From NCBI GenBank assembly GCA_003455715.1, contig DMQJ01000152.1:1-7622 (forward strand): a stretch of DNA of 7,622 bases, in the 5' to 3' direction. This stretch comes from Acidimicrobiaceae bacterium (GTDB lineage Bacteria; Actinomycetota; Acidimicrobiia; Acidimicrobiales; Ilumatobacteraceae). Shown here piece after piece: positions 1-5,908 of this stretch; the first letter of the stretch is position 1; the number at the start of each line of letters is the position of its first letter. The translations under genes were made by a program, and so were the position numbers. Under the pieces are notes generated by a model that was not told the DNA's origin, did no database searches, and saw only the letters and a list, made by a program, of their open reading frames with translations.

Positions 1-2
1 GC

Positions 3-473
3 GTACTCGCCGGACTCCGTCGAACGGGCGACATCGAACTCGCTCCGCCCCCGGACATCGCGGCGATCCGGTCGCTCGTCGAGCAGCTCGCACAAGCCGA
101 GGTCGACGCCACGATCGTCATCGACGGATGCGACGGACAGCGGATGCCACCCGTGACGGTCGGCGGCGCACACCGGATCGTGCAGGAATCGCTCACCAAC
201 GCTGTCCGCCACGGCGGACCCGGCGTCGCAGTCGTCGTCACGATCGCCTGCCGCAACGGAGCGCTCGACATCACCGTCAGCGACGACGGGCCGGGGCGTG
301 CGGCCAGGTCGGACACCGGTGACGGATCCGGACTCGCCGGTATGGCCGAACGCGCTGCCGTGCTCGGCGGCACGTTCGAGGCCGGCAACCGTCCTGGTGG
401 GGGCTTCGCCGTCCACGCCGTCCTGCCCATCATGCCCCGGCGGGCCGAGCCATCGACGAAGGAGCAGCGATGA
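3..473 (+). CDS. Sensor histidine kinase, C-terminal ATPase part (5' truncated by window edge)
   Basis: This is the catalytic end of a two-component sensor kinase of the NarL/DesK (HisKA_3) type. It binds ATP and phosphorylates a histidine in the same protein, from which phosphate passes to the response regulator encoded next. The frame is open from base 3 and about 156 residues are visible. The N-box with Glu, Asn and His (ESLTNAVRH) lies at 186-212. The G1 box DDGPG is at 282-296, and a G2-type GSGLAGMAER box follows near 320-353. The dimerisation/His region and any sensor or membrane segments lie upstream of the window, so the signal is unknown. The stop TGA overlaps the regulator's ATG by four bases, which implies translational coupling. 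The GLAGM form of the G2 box and the NarL-type partner place it in this kinase family with high certainty. Confidence 0.93.
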   Translation, partial: VLAGLRRTGDIELAPPPDIAAIRSLVEQLAQAEVDATIVIDGCDGQRMPPVTVGGAHRIVQESLTNAVRHGGPGVAVVVTIACRNGALDITVSDDGPGRAARSDTGDGSGLAGMAERAAVLGGTFEAGNRPGGGFAVHAVLPIMPRRAEPSTKEQR

Positions 474-1165
474 TCCGCGTCGCTATCGCTGACGACCTCG
501 AGATGATCCGCACCGGCTTCGAGCTGATCATCGACAACGAACCCGACATGACCGTCGTCGCATCGTGCTCCGACGGCAACGAGATCGTGGAAGCCTGCCG
601 TACGCGTCACGTCGACGTCGTGCTGATGGACATCCGCATGCCGAACCTCGACGGACTTGCCGCCACCGAACGGGTGCTCGCCCGGGCCGACTCTCCACGG
701 GTGCTCATCCTGACGACGTTCGGCCTCGATGAGTACGTCTCCGCCGCGGTGCTCGCCGGGGCGTCCGGCTTTCTGCTGAAGGACGCCTCCGCAAGCGACC
801 TGGTCGCTGCCGTGCGCGCGGTGGCTGCCGGTGAGGCAGCGCTCTCCCCGTCGATCGTCAAGACCGTCATCCAGCAAGCACGCGGTGGGTACCGCACCCG
901 CAAGGTTGCCGGCATCGACGATCTCACCGAACGCGAACGGACCGTGCTCGAACACCTCGCCGCAGGTCGATCGAACGCCGAGATCGGTGAGCAACTGTTC
1001 CTGAGCGAAGCGACCGTGAAGACCCACATCAGCCACGTGCTCGCCAAGCTCGGCGTGCGCGATCGAGTTCAGGCTGTCATCGCCGCCTTCACCGCCGGCA
1101 TCGTCCAGCCCGACATGCCCGACATGCCCGACGGGCCGAGCACAACGGGTCGCGCAGGGGGCTGA
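470..1165 (+). CDS. NarL/LuxR-family response regulator
   Basis: This is a 231-residue DNA-binding response regulator, the usual length for the family. The receiver domain (about 1-118) has the acidic pair Asp8/Asp9, the phospho-acceptor Asp54 in LMDIRMP, Thr82 and the conserved Lys104 in FLLKD. A linker leads to a LuxR-type helix-turn-helix at about 151-208, with LTERERTVLEHLAAG followed by the recognition segment SEATVKTHISHVLAKLG. The start is fixed by GAAGGAG at 458-464, five bases before ATG, and by the ATGA overlap with the kinase. The tail after residue 210 is a non-conserved extension with a short DMP-DMP duplication. Phosphorylation by the upstream kinase would be expected to promote dimerisation and promoter binding. 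Its targets are unknown; the next gene, one base downstream, is an obvious candidate but this is not shown. Confidence 0.96.
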   Translation: MIRVAIADDLEMIRTGFELIIDNEPDMTVVASCSDGNEIVEACRTRHVDVVLMDIRMPNLDGLAATERVLARADSPRVLILTTFGLDEYVSAAVLAGASGFLLKDASASDLVAAVRAVAAGEAALSPSIVKTVIQQARGGYRTRKVAGIDDLTERERTVLEHLAAGRSNAEIGEQLFLSEATVKTHISHVLAKLGVRDRVQAVIAAFTAGIVQPDMPDMPDGPSTTGRAGG

Positions 1166-1166
1166 C

Positions 1167-1808
1167 ATGTACGAATCCACCACCCTGTTCGCCTTCGCGG
1201 TGGCATCGCTCGTGCTGGTTCTGCTGCCCGGTCCGAACTCGCTGTTCATCCTCGGTGCCGGCATCAGCGGCGGACGACGCCATGCTCTCGCCGCAGCCGT
1301 CGGCGTCGAGCTCGGCACGATGGCCCATGTGCTGGCCGCCGCCCTCGGCCTGTCCGCCCTCCTCCAGTCGTCTGCAGTCGCGTTCTCCACGATCAAGTAC
1401 CTCGGTGTCGCCTACCTCGTGTATCTCGGCGTGCGCGCCCTTCGGTCGAAGCCGGACGAGCCGGGCGAGGCGCCCCACGGCCAGCGATCAGCACTCGCCT
1501 CGATGCGCAACGGCACCCTCGTCAACGTCCTGAACCCCAAGGTGTCGCTGTTCTTTCTCGCATTCCTGCCGCAGTTCATCGACCCCGACCGCGCTGCGAC
1601 CCCGCAGATCCTGCTGCTCGGCACCGTCTTCTTCGCGATCGCCCTCACCATGGACCTGTTCTACGCGATTGCATCCGGTGCGGTCGGCCGATGGCTGGCA
1701 CGACGCCCCACGCTCCTGCGCCAACAGCAACGCGCCGCCGGCGTGATCTATCTCGCCCTCGCCGCGCTCGCAGCGACCCAGGGCAGCCGCATGTCGAACA
1801 GCACCTGA
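1167..1808 (+). CDS. LysE/RhtB-family amino-acid/metabolite exporter
   Basis: This is a 213-residue inner-membrane exporter of the LysE/RhtB superfamily, whose members expel amino acids, homoserine lactones or related small molecules using the proton gradient. The family N-terminal motif LLPGPNSLFIL is at about 19-29, a Gly-rich G-V-E-L-G segment at 46-50, and the loop motif LNPKVSLFFLAFLPQF at about 122-137. Hydrophobic segments lie at about 7-30, 40-65, 69-92, 115-136, 147-168 and 185-205, which fits the six-helix fold. AGGGGG at 1156-1161 sits five bases before the ATG, and only one base separates the regulator's stop from this start. The substrate cannot be read from sequence. Neighbouring chorismate-type metabolism makes an aromatic or siderophore-linked compound conceivable, but amino-acid export is the default for the family. 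Confidence 0.93.
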   Translation: MYESTTLFAFAVASLVLVLLPGPNSLFILGAGISGGRRHALAAAVGVELGTMAHVLAAALGLSALLQSSAVAFSTIKYLGVAYLVYLGVRALRSKPDEPGEAPHGQRSALASMRNGTLVNVLNPKVSLFFLAFLPQFIDPDRAATPQILLLGTVFFAIALTMDLFYAIASGAVGRWLARRPTLLRQQQRAAGVIYLALAALAATQGSRMSNST

Positions 1809-1827
1809 GCGCCCACGTCTTCGACGA

Positions 1828-1848
1828 CGACCCGGCAGCTACGGGTCG
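1828..1848 (+). promoter_or_regulatory. Stem-loop between exporter and pchB-like gene
   Basis: CGACCCG (1828-1834) and CGGGTCG (1842-1848) form a perfect 7-bp GC-rich stem with a 7-base loop. It begins 20 bases after the exporter stop and ends 35 bases before the GTG of the pchB-like gene. No T-tract follows, so it is not a classical intrinsic terminator. It could act as a partial terminator, an mRNA-processing or stability element, or an operator. Confidence 0.4.
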
Positions 1849-1870
1849 CATCGATCACCCAACTCACGTC

Positions 1871-1875
1871 AGGAC
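1871..1875 (+). promoter_or_regulatory. Ribosome binding site fixing the GTG start of the pchB-like gene
   Basis: AGGAC lies seven bases before GTG at 1883. It selects this start over in-frame upstream starts that would overlap the exporter gene. The protein from this GTG aligns without gaps with the N-terminus of PchB. Confidence 0.55.
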
Positions 1876-1882
1876 GACGACC

Positions 1883-2233
1883 GTGACCCCACCGACCAAA
1901 CCGCCCGACGAGTGCACAAGCCTGCAGGACATCCGCACCCAGATCGACCGGCTCGATCGCCAGATCGTCGCCCTCCTCGGTCAGCGCCTCAACTACGTGC
2001 ACGCTGCCGCCGCGTTCAAGACGTCGGAGACGACGGTTCGTGCCCCCGATCGAGTAGCGAGCATGCTCGAGGACCGCAGGCGATGGGCCGCCGAGGAAGG
2101 CCTCCTACCCGACGCCATCAGCCGGCTGTACGAGGGCCTGATCGAGTACTTCACCAACCACGAGATGCGGGTCTGGTCGCGCGACGACTTACCCGAGCAC
2201 TTCGGTGAGTGTGCGCCGCATCACCCTGGCTGA
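1883..2233 (+). CDS. pchB: PchB-like isochorismate pyruvate lyase / AroQ-type chorismate mutase
   Basis: This small (116-residue) all-helical AroQ-fold enzyme begins at GTG. It resembles Pseudomonas PchB, which removes pyruvate from isochorismate to give salicylate and has weak chorismate mutase activity. From memory of the PchB sequence, the two align with a constant offset of four residues. The match includes the N-terminal PPDECTSLQDIR, the LLGQRLNYV helix, the FKTSE loop and the APDRVASML and RRRWAAEEGL segments. The active-site equivalents are Arg18 (PchB Arg14), Arg35 (Arg31) and Lys46 in the mobile loop (Lys42). The equivalent of Gln90 is Glu94. No isochorismate synthase gene is in view, so salicylate production is not established and plain chorismate mutase activity remains possible. 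It follows the exporter by 74 bases on the same strand and may belong to that operon. Confidence 0.85.
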   Translation: MTPPTKPPDECTSLQDIRTQIDRLDRQIVALLGQRLNYVHAAAAFKTSETTVRAPDRVASMLEDRRRWAAEEGLLPDAISRLYEGLIEYFTNHEMRVWSRDDLPEHFGECAPHHPG

Positions 2234-2742
2234 CGCCATTGCGGATCCCGTCGTTCGGCATCAACGAGCTGGCGGAGTCCCCGCAGAGGTTGGCGTCCCG
2301 TGAGGTGGTGGAAGTAGTGGAGGGGACGACCTGTTGAGTAGTGCGCCTCGGCCCCGAAGCGCAGCTTCTACAACGACGGTGCACCTGTTCGACGGCCGCT
2401 GAGCGACCCGCGGGTTACACCGTGCGGCAATTGGTGCATGTGTTTGGACACGGGGTGAGCGAGGACGTCTGGATAGGTGAGCCGTCTATCCGCTCGGCAA
2501 CGACACGCCCTTATCGCGCCGCTGATCGAGCCGATCTCTCGTGGCGCACGCTGCCCGGCCTGGGCGATCGCCGCCGGCACACTTGCCACGGTGGCCGATC
2601 ACCGTCTGGGGCTCCGGGCCATCGGGCTTGTCGAGCAGCTGCTAGCAGTCTGGGCCACAAGGCGCAGCGGCGCCGATCGTCCGCGAGGGTTGGCACCATC
2701 TGCACCTTCCGACCTGGTTCGGGGCCTGGTGTAACGCCCCTT
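2234..2742. other. Gene-poor stretch with possible coding remnants
   Basis: No convincing gene lies between the pchB-like stop and the SH3 gene. Two weak + strand frames were examined. One, GTG 2209 to about 2337, encodes some 42 residues, including FGINELAESPQRLASREVVE, with GC-rich third positions. It has no recognised family. The other, GTG 2477 to 2734, encodes about 85 residues rich in Ala, Leu and Arg. By hand count its third positions are about 69% GC, below the undoubted genes nearby. Other reading frames give arginine- and serine-rich shadows. Parts are less GC-rich than the neighbours, such as the run around 2430-2450. The stretch could be decayed DNA at the edge of an inserted element. 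No tRNA, complete transposase or integrase is visible. Confidence 0.45.
2471..2491. repeat. Short inverted repeat GGATAG-9-CTATCC
   Basis: GGATAG at 2471-2476 is the exact reverse complement of CTATCC at 2486-2491, with nine bases between. It overlaps the GTG of the weak 85-residue ORF. It could be a small operator or hairpin, but a 6-bp repeat may also occur by chance. Confidence 0.25.
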
Positions 2743-2743
2743 T
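2721..2743 (+). terminator. Weak terminator-like hairpin between convergent units
   Basis: GGGGC (2721-2725) pairs with GCCCC (2736-2740) across a 10-base loop and is followed by TTT. It sits at the stop codon of the minus-strand SH3 gene, where + strand transcription coming from the pchB side would usefully stop. The stem is only 5 bp and the T-run only three bases, so the call is tentative. Confidence 0.3.
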
Positions 2744-3117
2744 CAGCTCACTTCCAGTACTACGGCTCCGTCCGGCACCCAACCCTTCTCGCCACGAGCG
2801 TCCTCGACGAACAGAAAGCCGCTCTCCCCGAAGTGCGCGAGAAAGCGGTCACCCGGTTCGACGTCGAGTTCGAGAGCCGAGAAATCCCGCTGAATAATCC
2901 ACTCCTCGCCTCGACGCTCGAGCCACGCTTGCGGCGTCCAGCCTTCGCGCCCGTCCGGCCCGCGGCACCAGACCCAACCGACTATGTCGGTCGATTTGCT
3001 CACCTCCTCGTCCAGCCGGACAGCGTCGCCGGCCCGAACAGAGATCGGGTTCTCGTACGGTCTCTCGTAGTGCGTGCGGCCGACGACCATCGTGCCGTCG
3101 GGAAACTTGAAAAACAT
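2743..3117 (-). CDS. Small tandem SH3-like domain protein
   Basis: This 124-residue soluble protein has no signal peptide or membrane segment. It contains two SH3-like beta-barrel repeats. The first, about residues 13-67, has ISVRAGDAVRL, then WVWC (48-51) and GREGWTPQAWLE (56-67). The second, about 74-122, has LDVEPGDRF, then SGFLFVED and GEKGWVPDGAVVLE. The alternation of a G-D/V turn, W-x-W and a G-W-V-P strand is the hallmark of bacterial 'SH3 ligand-binding' proteins, whose partners are mostly unknown. The ATG at 3117 is preceded by GAGG with a 7-base gap. The frame stays open upstream to 3285, but that part (rich in Arg, His and Thr) does not look like protein, so the short start was chosen. 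It stands alone between two gene-poor stretches, on the same strand as the conjugation genes but 354 bases from them, and so probably has its own promoter. Confidence 0.82.
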   Translation of the reverse strand: MFFKFPDGTMVVGRTHYERPYENPISVRAGDAVRLDEEVSKSTDIVGWVWCRGPDGREGWTPQAWLERRGEEWIIQRDFSALELDVEPGDRFLAHFGESGFLFVEDARGEKGWVPDGAVVLEVS

Positions 3118-3471
3118 CTCGCAACCTCGCCGATGGGAGAGTGGCGCGCACAATACTGAGCCCTCGAGAATACCGCTACAGATCGGAAGGGACTGCCGAC
3201 CCCGTCGCCAGGCGGTCGTTCTGCGGTGGTGCGACCGCGCAGGAGCCCTCACCCGGGTCGGTGTTGGCCAGCAATGCTCACCCATCGTCCTACCGACTTC
3301 ACGTTCGCGGGATAGCTCAGCAGGTCGTCACGGCAGCCCTGACCTCGTGCGACGACACCACCTTGGCGTACCCGCTACTCCGTCGCCCGCGCAGGTCAAC
3401 CGTGTCGACCGTCCAGCATCCGTCGGATGCTTGCGGGCGGCCAGGAACTCGCTGACTTCATCGGGGGGCCT
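3118..3471. other. Intergenic stretch between the primase-like gene and the SH3 gene
   Basis: No independent gene is supported here. On the minus strand the primase frame stays open for 47 codons past its TAA, to a TGA at 3330-3328. The first 20 or so residues (DEVSEFLAARKHPTDAG) look protein-like and the rest do not. The stretch also holds two adjacent palindromes at 3394-3431. It should contain the promoter of the SH3 gene; TATTCT-like and TATTGT-like hexamers occur on the minus strand 30-50 bases upstream of its ATG, but no convincing -35 partner was found. A tRNA-like string at 3307-3324 does not fold into a tRNA. Confidence 0.5.
3394..3431. promoter_or_regulatory. Pair of 17-base palindromes, candidate operator or recombination site
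   Basis: AGCATCCG-T-CGGATGCT at 3415-3431 is a perfect palindrome with 8-base arms and a single central base. Next to it, GGTCAAC-CGT-GTCGACC at 3394-3410 is palindromic at six of seven arm positions. Their centres (3402 and 3423) are 21 bases apart, two turns of B-DNA, so dimeric proteins could bind both on the same face. It lies 40-80 bases beyond the primase stop. Possible roles are a repressor operator, a recombinase or transfer-related binding site, or an RNA hairpin ending the conjugation operon. No T-tract follows on either strand. Confidence 0.4.
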
Positions 3472-4608
3472 TTAGCTGAGAAGAGCAGCCGCATCGCGCG
3501 TAGCGACATGGCCGAGCCGGGTGTCGGGTGGCGACGTGGGTTGCGGCACCTCGGGAGTGAGCTTGGCCATCCAGTCTCGATTCACCAGCGCCCAACCGTT
3601 CAGATCGAGTCCGATCGGCGGCTCGACGACTTCGAGTGGGTGATCACGGGCCGTCAGCAGTTCTCCGAGGCGGGTACCCCAGGCGCGACCCGCCGTGTCG
3701 GCGTCCACAACAGCGACGAGCAGTCGCCCGGTGCTTGCGGCATGACGGACGAGGACGTCAGCCACTCGCTCATCGGGCGCCTGCGATCCGAGGATCCCGA
3801 CAGCCGCGTAGCCAGCGCCGGCCGCGGTGAGGGCGTCGGGGATGCCTTCGGTGACGAGTAGCACGCCGGCGGTTGTGCGACCGTCGGGTGTGCGGGTCCA
3901 GGCGAGGCGTGGGTTCGATCCGAGGCTGCCAGCCGGGTTGTCGTACTTGTCGGATCCGATCGGCTCGAGGTAGCGGGCTTGGACGTACTGGACGTTGCCC
4001 TCGGGATCGAGCGCGGGGAAGGTAGCGGCGAGGGAGTGGCCGTGGGGGAGGCCTCGTCGGCGGGACATCATCGCTCGGCCGGGGTCGGCACCGACGTGGT
4101 TGGCCCGGAGGAGGTCATCGTCGAAGCCGCGGGCGTGGAGCCAGTCGCGCACCGGTGCGCCGGTGCGTCCCCACAGGATCTTCTCGCAGGCGTGCACGTA
4201 GCGGACCACCGATGGATCGAGGGGGACAACGCCCGGCCGGGAACGTTGCGGCCTGCGTCGTGCGGGTGGGAGCGGTTGATCAGGGATCATCCCGGCGCGG
4301 TTGGCGAGCCATGCGATGGCGTCGGCACGGTTGACGCGTTGCGTCGCGACGATCAGATCGATGGCGTCACCGCGGTGGGTGTTGTCTCCGGACCAGCAGC
4401 GCCATCGCTCATGTCCACGGTGGTCGGTGTGCATGGTGACCGAGGCGTGTTGGTCGTCATGGTCGGGCATCGGGCAGTGCCAACGGCGACCGCGGATGCT
4501 GTGCGTAGCGGGCGTTGCGAGCTCGTCCAGGAGTTGGGTGAGGTCGGTGCGTGCCAGCACGTTAGCGATCTCCCAACGGGGCTGCCGCGTGCGTTCGCCG
4601 TTGCCCAT
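3472..4608 (-). CDS. CHC2/Toprim DNA primase-like protein of a conjugative element
   Basis: This 378-residue protein combines an N-terminal CHC2-type zinc-finger region with a Toprim catalytic domain, the DnaG arrangement. Such proteins make RNA primers on single-stranded DNA; mobile-element versions would prime the transferred strand. Residues 44-74 show WHCPMPDH and WRCWSG, giving zinc ligands Cys45, His50 and Cys71. The usual fourth Cys is absent and His78 is a possible substitute. The Toprim domain has LVTEGIPDAL (Glu254) and VAVVDADTAG (Asp302, Asp304) at about 249-320. There is no DnaB-binding C-terminal domain and the protein is shorter than housekeeping DnaG. ATG 4608 is chosen because it lies four bases after the ATPase stop; an upstream in-frame ATG at 4749 would run through the ATPase gene and its added residues look non-coding. 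No clear Shine-Dalgarno precedes it, so coupled translation is likely. Confidence 0.85.
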   Translation of the reverse strand: MGNGERTRQPRWEIANVLARTDLTQLLDELATPATHSIRGRRWHCPMPDHDDQHASVTMHTDHRGHERWRCWSGDNTHRGDAIDLIVATQRVNRADAIAWLANRAGMIPDQPLPPARRRPQRSRPGVVPLDPSVVRYVHACEKILWGRTGAPVRDWLHARGFDDDLLRANHVGADPGRAMMSRRRGLPHGHSLAATFPALDPEGNVQYVQARYLEPIGSDKYDNPAGSLGSNPRLAWTRTPDGRTTAGVLLVTEGIPDALTAAGAGYAAVGILGSQAPDERVADVLVRHAASTGRLLVAVVDADTAGRAWGTRLGELLTARDHPLEVVEPPIGLDLNGWALVNRDWMAKLTPEVPQPTSPPDTRLGHVATRDAAALLS

Positions 4609-4612
4609 GGCG

Positions 4613-5908
4613 TTACGCGGCCATCGCCTCGTCGGTGTCGCACACCTGCCGTTCGGCGTCGGTGAGGACGGTGTGAACAACCGCGCCGCGACGCTGCAGC
4701 CGCCACAGCGCTCGACCGCGAACCATGGTCGCCACCCAATCGCGTTCACGCTCGGAGAGTCCGAACAGCTCGGCAGCGGTGTTCACCTGGTCCGGCGGTT
4801 GGCGGAAGACGATGCGGGTCTGGACGTCGGAGAGAAGTCCGGCCGAGATCTTGGCGGTGGCGGTGCCATCGTCGGACTGAGCGGTGAGATCCGCTGGCCG
4901 GTGGCAGATCAACCAGGTGGACACTCCGAATGTGCGCGACAGCTTGATCGCTGCTTGGAAGTGGCGGGCACCGTGTCGGACAGCGGCCCATGCTTCGTCG
5001 ATCACCTGGAGGACTCGTCGGGGTGAGTCGCGTTGGAGTGTGGCGGCCAGCCATGAGGTGGCGGCGAGCATCACGAGGGGGAGCGCTTCGTCGTCGCCCC
5101 ACACGGCGGAGAGATCGATGACGAACCCTGGCCCGTTGTCCCAGTCGATGTTCACGGTGGTCGGGCCGTCGAACATGCCGGCGAGGGTCCGTGAGAGCAG
5201 TTTGTCGACGGCGAAGATCACCGGTGTCGCCGCGTGTGTGAGTTCGAGTGGTGTCCGTCGCGACAGGGCGACCAGTTCCTCCGCAGGGTTCGCCAACGTC
5301 GCGGCAACGTCGACGAACGTGAAGGGACGTGCTTGGCGCGCGAGGGTCGTGATCGCCCACCCGAGCACTGCGTCCTCGATCGGGTCGAGTCCGCGGCCGA
5401 GGACACCTGCGACGAGTGCTGCTGCCAGTGACTGTCGGCGCACGGTCTCGGTGGGGTCGCCGCGTGCGTCGAGTGGGTTGAGCCGGTCAGTGCCACCGGG
5501 CCGCAGCTGGATGACCGGCAAACCGTGGGCGGCAGCGAACGGGCCGTACTCGCCCTTGGGATCGAGGATCGTGACTTGTCGCTTGGACCCGTAGACGGCG
5601 AGCTCGCGGCCGAGCATCGCCTTGACGAGTGCGGACTTGCCGAAGCCGAGGTCGCCGACGATCGCGACGTTGGGGTTGGTGAGATGCGTCGGGTACAGCT
5701 CGAAGGGGTCGAAGAAGAACCCGCTTCCGCCGCCGGTGACGTTGACCCCGATGTACGGGCCTCGCTCGCCGAACCCGGTGTCGGTGTGGCACGGGTACAC
5801 CGACGCGAGGTGGGCCATCGTCGCCCGGTGGCGTTCGATGTGCAGTCCGGGAGCTCGGCGCCAAGCGGGCCGGCTGGCGTCGGGCAGCTGTTCGATCGGG
5901 GCGTTCAT
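4613..5908 (-). CDS. VirB4-type conjugation ATPase, motor domain only
   Basis: This 431-residue P-loop ATPase belongs to the VirB4/TraC group that powers assembly and transport in type IV secretion systems. The sequence FFFDPFELYPTHLTNPNVAIVG leads into the Walker A motif GDLGFGKS (85-92). ILDPKGEYG lies at 114-122, the Walker B motif with Asp304-Glu305 is in VLQVIDEAW (299-307), a CHRPAD segment at 335-340 occupies the sensor region, and RGRALWRLQRRG, as seen near the end of VirB4 motors, at 397-408. Typical VirB4 proteins exceed 700 residues because of a large N-terminal half, which is missing here and seems to be supplied by the gene just upstream. The ATG overlaps that gene's TGA by four bases, fixing the start and suggesting coupled, balanced synthesis. 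It should act at the inner face of the membrane. A VirD4 coupling protein is a less likely alternative, since no N-terminal membrane helices are present. Confidence 0.87.
   Translation of the reverse strand: MNAPIEQLPDASRPAWRRAPGLHIERHRATMAHLASVYPCHTDTGFGERGPYIGVNVTGGGSGFFFDPFELYPTHLTNPNVAIVGDLGFGKSALVKAMLGRELAVYGSKRQVTILDPKGEYGPFAAAHGLPVIQLRPGGTDRLNPLDARGDPTETVRRQSLAAALVAGVLGRGLDPIEDAVLGWAITTLARQARPFTFVDVAATLANPAEELVALSRRTPLELTHAATPVIFAVDKLLSRTLAGMFDGPTTVNIDWDNGPGFVIDLSAVWGDDEALPLVMLAATSWLAATLQRDSPRRVLQVIDEAWAAVRHGARHFQAAIKLSRTFGVSTWLICHRPADLTAQSDDGTATAKISAGLLSDVQTRIVFRQPPDQVNTAAELFGLSERERDWVATMVRGRALWRLQRRGAVVHTVLTDAERQVCDTDEAMAA

Noticed and set aside
1111..1131. Tandem 9-base duplication GACATGCCC at the end of the response-regulator gene.
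   Set aside because: It encodes a DMP-DMP repeat in the unconserved tail; a trivial slippage event without evident role.
2406..2415. 10-base palindrome ACCCGCGGGT.
   Set aside because: Too short in GC-rich DNA to separate from chance, and not linked to a promoter or gene start.
2634..2648. Overlapping palindromes in AGCAGCTGCTAGCAG.
   Set aside because: Short repeats of common GC-rich triplets with no context to suggest function.
2477..2734. 85-residue + strand ORF rich in Ala, Leu and Arg.
   Set aside because: Third-position GC (about 69% by hand count) is below the undoubted genes, there is no convincing ribosome binding site and no family is recognised. It is described under the gene-poor stretch rather than called a gene.
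2341..3159. Long (272-residue) + strand ORF across the intergenic stretch and the SH3 gene.
   Set aside because: Its second half is the exact antisense of the well-supported SH3 gene and its first half is Arg- and Ser-rich with poor codon character; it is a shadow frame.
3307..3324. tRNA-like string GCGGGATAGCTCAGCAGG resembling a tRNA 5' end and D-arm.
   Set aside because: No acceptor partner, anticodon arm or TTCRA T-arm follows at the expected distance, and a 5' tRNA fragment is not what element insertion usually leaves. Chance similarity is likely.
3979..4665. 228-residue + strand ORF opposite the primase-like gene.
   Set aside because: The minus strand carries the Toprim and zinc-finger motifs; the + frame is Val/Gly-rich antisense translation.
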